A program made the position numbers and the translations under genes. The notes under the pieces were generated by a model that saw only the letters and a list, made by a program, of their open reading frames with translations, made no database searches and had not been told where the DNA came from. Shown piece by piece: positions 9,810-19,466 of a stretch of 64,000 bases of DNA. Source of the DNA: AP-16 sp046727735 (GTDB lineage Bacteria > Pseudomonadota > Alphaproteobacteria > Rhizobiales > Xanthobacteraceae); contig JBKPDF010000046.1 of the NCBI GenBank assembly GCA_046727735.1, positions 1 through 64,000 on the forward strand. Direction: 5' to 3'. The stretch's first letter is position 1. Each line of letters begins with the position of its first letter.

Positions 9810-10904
9810 ATGCAAATCCTGGTCATCGGGGCGGGCGTGATCGGGCTCGCGGTCGCGCGCGCGGCCGCGTGCGCCGGCCACGACGTCGTTGTCGCCGAGC
9901 AGGAAGGGGGCATCGGCAGCGGCATTTCCTCGCGCAACAGCGAGGTCATTCACGCCGGCATGTACTATCCGACCGGCTCGCTCCGCGCGATCCACTGCGC
10001 GCGCGGCCGGCGCATGCTGTACGCCTATTGCGCCGAGCACGGGGTGCCGCACAGGAAGTGTGGCAAGCTGATCGTTGCCACCAACGCTGCCGAAGCGGCG
10101 CAGGTCGCGAACATCGACCGTCAGGGGCGAGCGAACGACATCGAGGGGCTGACGATGCTCGACGGATCCACGGCGCGGCGGCTCGAGCCGGCGCTCGCCT
10201 GCGTCGCCGCGCTGCATTCCGCCGAAACCGGCATCATCGACGGCCATGCGTTCATGCTGGCGCTCGAGGGCGATCTCGAAGACCGCGGCGGGATGATCGC
10301 GTTCAGGACGCGCATCGAGCAATTGCATCGGACGCTGAATGGCTGGGCGGCGCAATTCAGCGGACAGGAGCACGGCCTGCTCGATGTCGATGCCGTCGTG
10401 AACGCCGCGGGCCTCTCGGCCCAGGCGCTGGCGCGCGCGACCGAAGGCTATCCGGCCGCGCGCATTCCGCGCCTCGTGTTCGCCAAGGGCAATTATTTCA
10501 CCTATGCGGGCCGCCCGGTTTTTTCACGCCTGATCTACCCGACGCCGATCGACGGCGGGCTCGGCATCCACGTCACGCTCGATCTTTCCGGCCGGATGCG
10601 GTTCGGGCCGGACGTCGAATGGGTGGAGCGGGAACTCTACGACGTCGATCCGCATCGGGCCGAGCTGTTTTACGCGCGCGTGCGCAGCTATTGGCCCGGC
10701 TTGCCGCACGATTCCCTCGTGCCGGATTATTCCGGCATCCGCCCGAAGCTGACCGGTCCCGGCGAGAAGGCGGCGGATTTCGTCATCGACGGCGCCGTCG
10801 CGCACGGCCTGCCGGGCTTGGTGCATCTGTTCGGGATCGAATCGCCGGGGCTGACCAGCGCGCTCTCGCTCGCGGACGAAGTGGTGGCACAGCTCGCGGC
10901 GTAG
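9810..10904 (+). CDS. FAD-dependent oxidoreductase, L-2-hydroxyglutarate oxidase-like
   Basis: Protein of 364 aa with an N-terminal dinucleotide-binding motif VIGAGVIGLAVARAAA (residues 5-20) and the DAO-fold pattern of the L-2-hydroxyglutarate oxidase/dehydrogenase group. SSRNSEVIHAGMYYPTGSLRA near residues 40-60 is a hallmark of that group, and VNAAGLSAQALA and LFGIESPGLTSALSLA are further matches. It would oxidise L-2-hydroxyglutarate (a side product of TCA-linked enzymes) to 2-oxoglutarate and pass electrons to the quinone pool or oxygen. Substrate is inferred from family. It is flanked by a repeat region upstream and converges with the antiporter gene. Confidence 0.8.
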   Translation: MQILVIGAGVIGLAVARAAACAGHDVVVAEQEGGIGSGISSRNSEVIHAGMYYPTGSLRAIHCARGRRMLYAYCAEHGVPHRKCGKLIVATNAAEAAQVANIDRQGRANDIEGLTMLDGSTARRLEPALACVAALHSAETGIIDGHAFMLALEGDLEDRGGMIAFRTRIEQLHRTLNGWAAQFSGQEHGLLDVDAVVNAAGLSAQALARATEGYPAARIPRLVFAKGNYFTYAGRPVFSRLIYPTPIDGGLGIHVTLDLSGRMRFGPDVEWVERELYDVDPHRAELFYARVRSYWPGLPHDSLVPDYSGIRPKLTGPGEKAADFVIDGAVAHGLPGLVHLFGIESPGLTSALSLADEVVAQLAA

Positions 10905-10950
10905 CGACCGTCGCGTCGTCGATCCTCGCGCGGTTGCACAGCGATCGCCG

Positions 10951-12368
10951 CTACGTCGAGACGAACGTCACGATCAGGAAAGCCGGAATCAGCACGGCGC
11001 CGGCCCATGCCAGGTAACCGAAGAAGCTCGGCATCTTGATCCCGTGCTCGTTGGCGATGGCGTAGATCATGAAATTCGGCGCGTTGCCGATATAGGTGAG
11101 CGCGCCCATGTAGACGGCGCCCATCGAGATCGCGGCGAGCGTGCCGGCGAGCGGGCCCATCAGCTGCTGCGCGTCGCCGCCCGCGAGCTCGAAGAACACC
11201 AGATAGGTCGGCGCGTTGTCGAGAAAGGCGGACAGCGCGCCGGTCGTCCAGAAATACGCCGCCTCTTTTGGGGCGCCAACCGGATCGGTCACGAGCGGAG
11301 CAGGAAACCCAGCGTCCCGCGGCTGCCGGCCGCGAGCATCGCCAGCACCGGAATGATGCAGAGGAAGATTCCTGCGAACAGTTTCGCCACTTCGCGGATC
11401 GGCTCCCAGGAAAATCCATTGGCTTCCCGGTGCTCCTCCGGGGTGAGCGCGAGCGAAGCGAGCGCGATCAGGACTAGTGCGGCGTCGCGAAGAAGGTTTT
11501 CGAGCCGCAGCTCGGTCCCGCGGACGGCGAAGCTCACGTCCGGCCGCCACGTCGCGGACACGAGAATGGCGGCGAGGATCGCGGCGATCAGCACGAGATT
11601 GACGCCGCCGCGGATGCGGATCGGCGCGGCCGGAACGGCGCGCGTGCTTTCCGCGAACGCGCGGTCAGACCGATAAAACCATGCATCGGCCGCGATGAAA
11701 ATCGCCAGCAGCAGCGCCGAGAGCAACGCGGTCTCCAACCACAGTTCTCGCGCGGTCCAGAAGAAGTCCACTCCGTGCAGAAAGCCGACGAACAGCGGCG
11801 GATCGCCGAGCGGGGTCAGCGCCCCGCCGATATTGGCGACCAGGAAGATGAAGAAAATTACGACGTGCACATTGTGCGCGCGCGTGATGTTGGCGCGGAT
11901 CACCGGCCGGATCAGGATCATGGCCGCGCCGGTGGTGCCGACGAAGCTCGCCATCAGGGTGCCGATCAGCAGCAGCACCGCGTTGTTGCGCGGCGTGCCG
12001 CGGAGATCGCCGGTCACCAGAATCCCGCCCGCGACAGTGTAGAGCGAAAACAGCAGCACGATGAAGCTCAGATATTCACCGAGCATCGCGTGCACGAACG
12101 CATCGAGCGCCGCGCCGGCGCCGAACACGAACGCGATCGGGCCGAGCGCGAGCGCGGACCAGAGCGCGGCGATCGTGCCGTAATGGCGATGCCAGATGTT
12201 CGGAAACAGCAGCGGGCCGAGCGCGATGCTGAGCAGGATGCCGAGGAACGGCAGTGTCCAGGTCCACGACATCGTGGCGCCGTCGAGCGCGGTCGCCGCA
12301 ATCGCGCTGCGCGGAACCAGGATGAGAGCAGCGGTCGTGAACGCGAACAGCAGGGGCGGCCGGCGCAT
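10951..12368 (-). pseudogene. NhaD-type Na+/H+ antiporter, interrupted by a frameshift
   Basis: Two overlapping frames together make one ion-transporter-superfamily membrane protein. The first covers 12368 down to about 11289, begins with a signal-like hydrophobic segment and ends GFLLRS. The second continues from about 11300 with PLVTDPVGAPKEAAYFW, then SAFLDNAPTYLVFFE, the motif expected in NhaD/citrate-transporter-like antiporters, and ends IVTFVST. A single missing base near 11290-11310 explains the break. The rest of both halves is intact, so this may be a consensus error or a very recent mutation. Related full-length proteins exchange Na+ for H+ across the inner membrane. Confidence 0.8.
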
Positions 12369-12525
12369 CGGGAAAAGTCCTTCGCGCCCCGCCTAGCAGG
12401 GGATCAGAGCTCCCTCAACACCGCCGGAAACACGTTCAAGCATGCAGCCGGCATGCGGCGCCCGCCAATCCGGCAAAGCCCGACCACCTTGCGCCGTGCT
12501 CGATCCGGCCAACGGATCCGCCCGG

Positions 12526-15500
12526 CTAATGCGCCTCGTCCCAATTGTCCGCGGCGCGGGCATCGACGTGCAGCGGCACGGTCAGAGCGATCGCCGGATA
12601 CGGCGCCTCCGCCATGGTCTTGATGATGACCGGCAGCGTGCGCGCGACCTCCTCGTCCGGCACTTCGAACACCAGCTCGTCGTGAACTTGCAGCAGCATC
12701 TGGGCCGAGAGCCTGGCGTTCGCGAGCGCCGGCTCCATGCGGATCATGGCACGGCGGATAATGTCGGCCGCGGAGCCCTGCAGCCGCGCGTTGACCGCGG
12801 CGCGCTCGTTGAAGGCGCGCACCGATGCGTTGGAGGCGGCGATCTCCGGGTAATGACACTTGCGGCCGAACAGGGTGAGCACGTAGCCGTGCTTGCGGCA
12901 AAACGCCTTGGTTTCCTCCATGTAGTCGCGGATGCCGGGAAAGCGCTCGAAATATTTGCGGATGTAGGCGCCGGCTTCCTCGCGCGGAATTCCGAGCTGG
13001 TTGGCGAGTCCGAACGCCGAGATGCCGTAGATGATGCCGAAATTGATAGCCTTGGCGCGGCGGCGCACTTCCGACGGCATGCCTTTGATCGGCACGCCGA
13101 ACATCTCCGACGCAGTCATGGCGTGGATGTCGAGCTCCTCGCGGAAGGCTTTTCTCAGCGCCGGAATGTCGGCGATCTGCGCCAGCAGGCGCAGCTCGAT
13201 CTGCGAATAATCCGCGGAGACGAGCTTGAATCCCTTGTCGGCGATGAACGCGCGCCGGATCCGCCGTCCTTCTTCGGTGCGGATCGGGATGTTCTGCAAG
13301 TTGGGGTCGAACGAGGCGAGCCGCCCGGTGCTCGTCGATGCCAGCGCGAAGGAGGTATGAACCCGATGCGTCTGCGGATGGACGAAACCGGGCAGCGCGT
13401 CGGTGTAGGTGGATTTCAGTTTCGAGACCTCGCGCCAGCCGAGAATTTTTTGCGGCAGTTCGTGGCCGTACTCGGCGAGCTCTTCCAGAACCGCGGCCGT
13501 GGTCGACCAGGCGCCGGTCTTGGTCTTCTTGCCGCCCGGCAGCCCCATCTTGCCGAACAGGACGTCGCCGAGCTGCTTGGGGCTGCCCGGATTGAAATCC
13601 TCCCCGGCGATGGCGCGGATCTCGGCTTCGAGCCCGGCGGCCTTTTGCGCGAACTCTCCCGAAAGCCGTGAGAGCACCTGGCGATCGATCGAGATGCCCC
13701 GCCGCTCCATACGGGCCAGCACCGGCACGAGCGGGCGCTCGAGGGTTTCGTAGACCCGGGTCACGCCGTCGGCTGCGAGCCGCGGCTTGAGCACCCGCCA
13801 CAGCCTGAGCGCGATGTCGGCATGCTCGGCCGCGCATTCCGCCGCCTGATCGATGCCCACGCAATCGAACGTGAGGCGTCCCTTTCCGGTGCCGATGACG
13901 TCGCCGTAGCGGATGGTGCGATATTCGAGCCAGCGCTCCGCGAGGCGGTCCATCTCGTGCGATCCCTGGCCGGCATCGAGCACGTAGGAGAGCAGCAGGA
14001 CGTCCTCCATCGGCGTGATTTCCACGTCGTGGAGCGAAAGCACCAGCCAGGCGAATTTCAGGTCGTAGCCGATCTTGAGGACCGAATGGTCCTCGAGCAG
14101 CGGTCGCAAGGCGTCGAGCGCAGCCTCGACCGGAATCTGACCGGGCAGGGGATCGGGGCGGAACAGTGCATCATCGCCGCCGGCCTGCCGGTGCGTGAGC
14201 GGCACGTAGCAAGCCTCGTTCGGCTGCACCGCGAGCGCGATGCCGACGAGCTCGCTCTGCATCGGATCGAAGCTCGTCGTCTCGACGCGGATCGCCGCGA
14301 TTCCGGTCGCGGCGGCGCGCTCGATCCAGCTTTGCAGGCGCTCGAGGCTGTCCACGGTCTCGTATTGTGATCGATCGACCTTGGTGTTGCGCGCCGCCTC
14401 CGCGCGGGCCACGGCGAGCGCCTTTGGGCTGGCCGCGAACTCCCTGTCGCGTGCCGGCCGGGAGGGCGCGCGGCCGGCGAAGCCGGGCGCGCGAGCGGGG
14501 GAAGGCGCCTCGGCCGTTACGCCACCGTGCGCCGCTGGCGCGGCGCCAACCTCCGCTTCCGGGGAAGGGACGGCGCTCTCGCCACGTAGGCGCGCATCGG
14601 GATCGATCCTTGCCGGATCGATGCCGCCGGCATCCGCCACGCGCCGGCCCAGCGTGGTGAATTCCATGGCTTTGAGAAATGCGATCAATCGCCGGTAATC
14701 CGGCTCGTGCACCGCAAGATCCGCGAGCGGCACTTCGAGCGGCACGTCGGGATCGAGCGTGACCAGCTTCTTCGAGATGCGCGCCTGTTCGGCGAACTCG
14801 ATCAGCGATTGGCGACGCTTCTCCTGCTTGATCTCGCCGGCGCGCGCGAGCAGCGTTTCGAGATCACCATATTCGGAAATCAGCTGCGCCGCCGTCTTGA
14901 CGCCGATGCCGGGTACGCCGGGCACGTTGTCGGTCGAATCCCCGATCAGCGACTGCACCTCGATGACCTTCTCGGGACCCACGCCGAATCGCTCGAGCAC
15001 CTCCTCGCGGCCGATGCGGCGGTCCTTCATCGTGTCGTACATCACGACGGTGTCGCCCACGAGCTGCATCAGGTCCTTGTCGGATGAGACGATCGTGGTG
15101 GTCGCGCCGGCCTCGCAGGCGACCCGTGCATAGGTGGCGATGAGGTCGTCGGCTTCGTAGCCGTCCTGCTCCAGGCAGGGGATGTCGAAGGCGCGCACCG
15201 CCTCGCGGATGTACTTGAACTGCGGCACCAGATCATCGGGCGCATCCGGGCGGTGCGCCTTGTAGGCCGGGTAGAACTCGTTGCGGAAGGTGCGCTCGGA
15301 CTTGTCGAACACGACGGCGAGGTGCGTCGGCCGCTCCTCCGGCCTCATGTCGCCCAAAAGCTTCCACAGCATGTTGCAGAAGCCGAGCACAGCGTTGACC
15401 TGCAGGCCGTCGGATTTGCGGTTGAGCGGAGGCAGCGCGTGGTAGGCGCGGAAAATATAGGACGAGCCGTCGACCAGGAATACGTGGTCGCCTTTCTGCG

Positions 15501-15528
15501 GTGGGCGTGATTGCGGGACGGAGGGCAT
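12526..15528 (-). CDS. polA: DNA polymerase I, with degenerate 3'-5' exonuclease site
   Basis: Repair and Okazaki-fragment polymerase of 1000 aa. Residues 14-300 form the 5' nuclease (FLVDGSSYIFRAYHALP; SSDKDLMQLV; IGDSTDNVPGVPGIG). An Ala/Pro-rich linker covers about 305-375. Residues about 385-585 form the 3'-5' exonuclease fold, and about 590-1000 the polymerase, with motif A SADYSQIELR (D773), motif B RRRAKAINFGIIYG (K826) and motif C QVHDELVFE (H949-D950-E951) intact. In the exonuclease fold the expected metal-binding aspartates are R414, A493 and H569, and the expected Tyr is C565, so proofreading is probably lost. The gene is divergent from ugd with a 161-nt gap. Confidence 0.97.
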   Translation of the reverse strand: MPSVPQSRPPQKGDHVFLVDGSSYIFRAYHALPPLNRKSDGLQVNAVLGFCNMLWKLLGDMRPEERPTHLAVVFDKSERTFRNEFYPAYKAHRPDAPDDLVPQFKYIREAVRAFDIPCLEQDGYEADDLIATYARVACEAGATTTIVSSDKDLMQLVGDTVVMYDTMKDRRIGREEVLERFGVGPEKVIEVQSLIGDSTDNVPGVPGIGVKTAAQLISEYGDLETLLARAGEIKQEKRRQSLIEFAEQARISKKLVTLDPDVPLEVPLADLAVHEPDYRRLIAFLKAMEFTTLGRRVADAGGIDPARIDPDARLRGESAVPSPEAEVGAAPAAHGGVTAEAPSPARAPGFAGRAPSRPARDREFAASPKALAVARAEAARNTKVDRSQYETVDSLERLQSWIERAAATGIAAIRVETTSFDPMQSELVGIALAVQPNEACYVPLTHRQAGGDDALFRPDPLPGQIPVEAALDALRPLLEDHSVLKIGYDLKFAWLVLSLHDVEITPMEDVLLLSYVLDAGQGSHEMDRLAERWLEYRTIRYGDVIGTGKGRLTFDCVGIDQAAECAAEHADIALRLWRVLKPRLAADGVTRVYETLERPLVPVLARMERRGISIDRQVLSRLSGEFAQKAAGLEAEIRAIAGEDFNPGSPKQLGDVLFGKMGLPGGKKTKTGAWSTTAAVLEELAEYGHELPQKILGWREVSKLKSTYTDALPGFVHPQTHRVHTSFALASTSTGRLASFDPNLQNIPIRTEEGRRIRRAFIADKGFKLVSADYSQIELRLLAQIADIPALRKAFREELDIHAMTASEMFGVPIKGMPSEVRRRAKAINFGIIYGISAFGLANQLGIPREEAGAYIRKYFERFPGIRDYMEETKAFCRKHGYVLTLFGRKCHYPEIAASNASVRAFNERAAVNARLQGSAADIIRRAMIRMEPALANARLSAQMLLQVHDELVFEVPDEEVARTLPVIIKTMAEAPYPAIALTVPLHVDARAADNWDEAH

Positions 15529-15689
15529 GGCCGGCTTGATGTAGGCGTGGCCATAACACTCTCCAGGGCCGCTGCGCCAGCCGGTTCCCCAAGCCCGCAG
15601 GCGGCGCTCGCCAGCCCGAATCGCGTCTGCTATGAGGCACTTGGGCCTCCCGGCCCGAACTCCTCGCCCCCTCCGTCCACGGATCGGCC

Positions 15690-17003
15690 ATGCGCGTCGC
15701 GATGATCGGCACCGGTTATGTCGGGCTCGTTTCCGGAGCCTGCTTTGCCGATTTCGGGCACCACGTCACGTGCATCGACAAGGACGGGCAGAAGATCGCC
15801 GCGCTTTCCCGCGGCGACCTGCCGATCTACGAGCCCGGGCTGCAGGCCCTGGTGCAGTCGAATGTGCGCGAGGGCCGGCTGAAGTTCTCGACCGCGCTTC
15901 CCGGTGCGGTCAGCGAGGCGGACGCGGTGTTCATCGCGGTTGGCACGCCCTCGCGGCGCGGCGACGGCCACGCCGATCTCTCCTATGTGTATTCGGCCGC
16001 CCGCGAGATCGCCGGCGCGCTGCAGGGCTTCACCGCGGTGGTGACGAAGTCCACGGTGCCGGTCGGCACCGGCGACGAGGTCGAGCGCATCATCCGCGAA
16101 GCGCGGCCGCAGGCCGAGGTCAGCGTCGTCTCCAATCCGGAATTTCTGCGCGAGGGCGCCGCGATCCGCGATTTCAAGCACCCCGACCGCATCGTGGTCG
16201 GCACCGAGGACACGCGCGCCAAGGAGGTCATGGCGGAGCTCTACCGACCCCTCTACCTCAATGCGGCACCGATCCTTTACACCGGGCGGCGCACCGCGGA
16301 GCTGATCAAGTACGCGGCGAATGCGTTTCTCGCCACCAAGATCACCTTCATCAACGAGATCGCGGAGCTCTGCGAAAGGGTCGGCGCCGACGTGCAGGAA
16401 GTCGCGCGCGGCATCGGGCTAGACAACCGGATCGGCGCCAAGTTCCTGCACGCCGGTCCGGGCTTCGGCGGATCGTGCCTGCCCAAGGACGCGCTCGCCT
16501 TGATGAAGACCGGGCACGACCACGAGGCGCCGCTGCGCATCGTCGAAGCCATCGTGGCGGTGAACGACCAGCGCAAGCGCGCCATGGGCCGCAAGGTCGC
16601 GGCCGCGCTCGGCGGCAATCTGCGCGGCAGGACCATCGCCGTGCTCGGCCTGACCTTCAAGCCGAACACCGACGATATGCGGGAGGCGCCGTCGATCGCG
16701 CTGATCACAGCGCTGCTCGACCTCGGGGCCGCGGTGTGTGCCTACGATCCGGCCGGCATGGAGCAGGCCAAACCGCTGCTGCCCGACATCGCCTATGCGG
16801 ACAGCCCCTATGCGTGCGCGCAAGGCGCCGACGCGCTCGTCATCGTCACCGAGTGGGAGCAGTTCCGCGCCCTCGATCTCGGCCGCCTCAAGACCATCAT
16901 GGCGCGTCCGGTCGTGGTCGATCTGCGCAACGTCTACCGGCCCGAGGACGTGACTAAGCACGGCTTCGCTTATCACAGCGTCGGCCGCTCGCGGGACGGC
17001 TAG
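15690..17003 (+). CDS. ugd: UDP-glucose 6-dehydrogenase
   Basis: Oxidises UDP-glucose to UDP-glucuronate with two NAD+, feeding exopolysaccharide, capsule or lipid modification. The 437-aa product starts MRVAMIGTGYVGLVSGACFA with the NAD-binding GxGYVG at residues 7-12. The catalytic cysteine lies in GFGGSCLPKDALA, and conserved VGTPSRRGDGHADLSYV, KSTVPVGTG and TFKPNTDDMREAPS segments follow in order. The start is the first ATG and matches the family. Downstream lie a protease and a hexose-phosphate mutase on the same strand, so a sugar-nucleotide neighbourhood is plausible although the gaps (191 and 134 nt) argue against a tight operon. Confidence 0.97.
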   Translation: MRVAMIGTGYVGLVSGACFADFGHHVTCIDKDGQKIAALSRGDLPIYEPGLQALVQSNVREGRLKFSTALPGAVSEADAVFIAVGTPSRRGDGHADLSYVYSAAREIAGALQGFTAVVTKSTVPVGTGDEVERIIREARPQAEVSVVSNPEFLREGAAIRDFKHPDRIVVGTEDTRAKEVMAELYRPLYLNAAPILYTGRRTAELIKYAANAFLATKITFINEIAELCERVGADVQEVARGIGLDNRIGAKFLHAGPGFGGSCLPKDALALMKTGHDHEAPLRIVEAIVAVNDQRKRAMGRKVAAALGGNLRGRTIAVLGLTFKPNTDDMREAPSIALITALLDLGAAVCAYDPAGMEQAKPLLPDIAYADSPYACAQGADALVIVTEWEQFRALDLGRLKTIMARPVVVDLRNVYRPEDVTKHGFAYHSVGRSRDG

Positions 17004-17194
17004 ACCGAAGGACTTCAACCCTGGCCAGCCCGCGAAGCGGAATCTCTACTCGCCGCGGATCGCCGGAATTCTTCCTGTTTCCTTTACGGCGCGGTTGCCA
17101 TCATCGGTGATATGTCCGCATGCCGGCCGGCGCGTTAGTGGCCCGGTTGCCGGCCCATGCTGCAATCGCCGCGGATCTTCGAGCTGGGGCGGAG

Positions 17195-17716
17195 ATGCGG
17201 CCCATCTTTTTCTTCGCGCTCCTGGCGCTGGTCGCGGCAGCGATCGTGCCCCGCTACGTGGGGCAGTTCGGCGGCACCCCGGCTGTGCCTCGATCGAACG
17301 CGCCCGCGTCCGCCCAGATCACGTCGGCGGCACCCGTTACGGGGAACTCGCGGCTCGTCATCGAGCCGGATCGCAGCGGTCATTTCCGGATCGAAGGCGC
17401 CGTCGACGGGCGCCGGCTCGATTTCGTGATCGATACCGGCGCTTCGCTGGTCACGCTGACCGAGAGCGACGCGGCTCGGCTCGGATTTCACCCCGCGCCG
17501 CGCGACTATGTCGCGCAGCTAAGGACCGCGAACGGCACGGTGCGCGGCGCGCCGCTGCGGCTCGGCATGGTCGAGCTCGGCGGGCTCGTGCTGCGCGACG
17601 TGCGGGCGGTCGTCCTGCCCGACGCATCCTTGAGCGAAAACCTGCTCGGGCTTTCGTTCCTTTCCCGGCTGCGCCGCTTCGAATACCGCGACGGCCGTCT
17701 CGTGCTCGAAGACTGA
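17195..17716 (+). CDS. Membrane-anchored retropepsin-like aspartic protease (clan AA)
   Basis: 173-aa protein. The N-terminal hydrophobic helix MRPIFFFALLALVAAAIVPRY (about residues 3-20) would anchor it in the inner membrane, facing the periplasm. The C-terminal part, from about residue 50, carries the catalytic triad DTGAS in DFVIDTGASLVTL, with downstream hydrophobic pair ENLLGLSFLSRL and ending FEYRDGRLVLED, as in the proteobacterial TIGR02281-type family. Bacterial members are single-domain and would work as homodimers. I chose the ATG at 17195 directly before the membrane helix. The biological substrate is unknown. Confidence 0.82.
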   Translation: MRPIFFFALLALVAAAIVPRYVGQFGGTPAVPRSNAPASAQITSAAPVTGNSRLVIEPDRSGHFRIEGAVDGRRLDFVIDTGASLVTLTESDAARLGFHPAPRDYVAQLRTANGTVRGAPLRLGMVELGGLVLRDVRAVVLPDASLSENLLGLSFLSRLRRFEYRDGRLVLED

Positions 17717-17850
17717 GCGCGAAATCCAGACGAGCGGGCCGCGGAACCGGTCCCGAGACCGGGCGTTGCCGACCGGCTGCTGCGCCGCTTTCCGATTTGC
17801 TCGGCTTCGGCTATGTGCCCGGCCAGTCCTGCCCTGCTCCGAGGTCGTTG

Positions 17851-19350
17851 ATGTTTCCCAAGGCGAAAACCGCGCTCAAGCCCAACACCTACGGGTTCGA
17901 ATCCGAGCCGCTGGTGAAGCCGACCGGATTTCGCGAATACGACGCGCGCTGGCTGCTCGAAAAGGAGCTCAATCTCATGGGCGTGCAGGCGCTCGGGATG
18001 GGGCTCGGCACGCTCATTCATCAACTCGGCGTCGCGCCCGAGATCGTCACCGGCCACGATTTTCGCGCCTATTCGGCCGCGGTGAAGATGGCGCTCGCGT
18101 CCGGACTAATGGCCGCCGGCTGCAAGGTTTACGACATCGGCCTCGCGCTCTCGCCGATGGCGTATTTCGCCCAGTTCGATCTCGACGTGCCGTGCGTCGG
18201 CATGGTGACCGCCTCGCACAACGACAACGGCTGGACCGGGGTGAAGATGGGCGCCGACCGCCCGCGCACGTTCGGGCCCGACGAGATCGGCCGGCTCAAG
18301 GAGATCGTGATGAATGCCCGCTTCGAGCTGGCAGGCGGCGGCTCCTACCATTTCGTCGAAAATTTCGCGGAGCGCTACATCGAGGATCTCACCGATCGGC
18401 CGAAGCTCGAGCGGCGAATCAAGGCGGTGGTCGCCTGCGGCAACGGCACCGCAGGCGCCTTCGCGCCCAAGGTGCTGGAGACGATCGGCTGCGAGGTGAT
18501 CCCGCTCGATTGCGAGCTCGACTACACGTTTCCAAAATACAATCCCAATCCCGAGGACATGAAGATGCTGCATGCGGTGAGCGACGAGGTCAAGCGCACG
18601 CGCGCGGACGTCGGCCTCGCGTTCGACGGCGATGGCGACCGCTGCGGCGTCGTCGACAATGAGGGCGAGGAGATTTTCGCCGACAAGGTCGGCGTGATGC
18701 TCGCGCGCGACATTTCCTCCCTGCACCCCGGCGCGACCTTCGTGGTCGACGTGAAATCGACGGGACTGTTCGCGACCGATCCTGTGCTGAAGAACAACCG
18801 GGTCAAGACCGATTACTGGAAGACCGGCCATTCCTACATCAAGCGGCGGGTCAACGAGATCGGCGCGATCGCCGGGTTCGAGAAATCCGGGCACTTCTTC
18901 TTCAATGCGCCGCTCGGCCGCGGCTACGACGACGGGCTCGTCTCGGCGCTCGCTGTCTGCGACATGCTCGACCGCAATCCCGGAAAGTCCATGGCCGAGC
19001 TCAAGCACGCGCTGCCCAAGACCTGGCAATCGCCCACCATGTCGCCGCATTGCGACGACGAGATCAAATACCGGGTCGTCGACGACATCGTGAAGCACTT
19101 TCAGAAGGCGCGCGAGAAACACGAGAAAGTCGCGGGCCAAGGCATCCGCGACCTCGTCACCGTCAACGGCGTGCGGGTCACGGTCGAGGACGGCACCTGG
19201 GGGCTGGTGCGAGCCTCCTCGAACAAGCCGGAGCTCGTGGTCGTGGTGGAGAGTCCGGTGTCCGACGCACGCATGCGCGAGATGTTCCAGGCGGTCGATC
19301 AGGCGCTACGCGTGCACAAGGAAGTCGGCGCGTACAATCAGAGCCTCTGA
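17851..19350 (+). CDS. Phosphomannomutase/phosphoglucomutase
   Basis: Interconverts hexose 1- and 6-phosphates for sugar-nucleotide synthesis, which suits the neighbouring ugd. The 499-aa protein begins MFPKAKTALKPNTYGFESEP. The phosphoserine loop TASHNDNGWTGVKMG (near residue 123) is the catalytic site, the metal loop is AFDGDGDRCG, and FEKSGHFFF is the sugar-specificity loop. The C-terminal phosphate-binding part includes VRASSNKPELVVVVE. The ATG at 17851 follows GAGG at 17841-17844. Whether mannose or glucose is preferred cannot be read from the sequence. Confidence 0.92.
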   Translation: MFPKAKTALKPNTYGFESEPLVKPTGFREYDARWLLEKELNLMGVQALGMGLGTLIHQLGVAPEIVTGHDFRAYSAAVKMALASGLMAAGCKVYDIGLALSPMAYFAQFDLDVPCVGMVTASHNDNGWTGVKMGADRPRTFGPDEIGRLKEIVMNARFELAGGGSYHFVENFAERYIEDLTDRPKLERRIKAVVACGNGTAGAFAPKVLETIGCEVIPLDCELDYTFPKYNPNPEDMKMLHAVSDEVKRTRADVGLAFDGDGDRCGVVDNEGEEIFADKVGVMLARDISSLHPGATFVVDVKSTGLFATDPVLKNNRVKTDYWKTGHSYIKRRVNEIGAIAGFEKSGHFFFNAPLGRGYDDGLVSALAVCDMLDRNPGKSMAELKHALPKTWQSPTMSPHCDDEIKYRVVDDIVKHFQKAREKHEKVAGQGIRDLVTVNGVRVTVEDGTWGLVRASSNKPELVVVVESPVSDARMREMFQAVDQALRVHKEVGAYNQSL

Positions 19351-19365
19351 TCATTCTGAATCGTC

Positions 19366-19388
19366 ATGGCCGGGCTTGTCCCGGCCAT
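19366..19388. repeat. Short intergenic hairpin repeat of the GGCCGGG type
   Basis: A 9-bp perfect stem ATGGCCGGG / CCCGGCCAT with a CTTGT loop lies 15 nt after the mutase stop. The wording (TCATGGCCGGGCTTGTCCCGG) is a very widespread intergenic repeat in Bradyrhizobium-like genomes. It may also terminate transcription, though no T-run follows. Confidence 0.7.
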
Positions 19389-19466
19389 CCACGGCTTTAA
19401 TTTGCCCTCCGTTCACAAGGTCGCGGATACTCGGCACAAGGCCGGGCACGACGAGCTGAGGTCTTG

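Noticed and set aside
12442..13671. Long plus-strand reading frame antisense to polA, and similar long antisense frames elsewhere (for example minus 23278-25080 under yejA)
   Set aside because: High GC makes all frames open in long genes; the translations are compositionally biased (Arg, Asp, His-rich) with no recognisable domain, and the sense frames are unmistakable.
17888..17905. GGGTTCGAATCC word resembling a tRNA T-arm
   Set aside because: It lies within the conserved N-terminal coding sequence of the hexose-phosphate mutase and no acceptor or anticodon stem can be folded around it.
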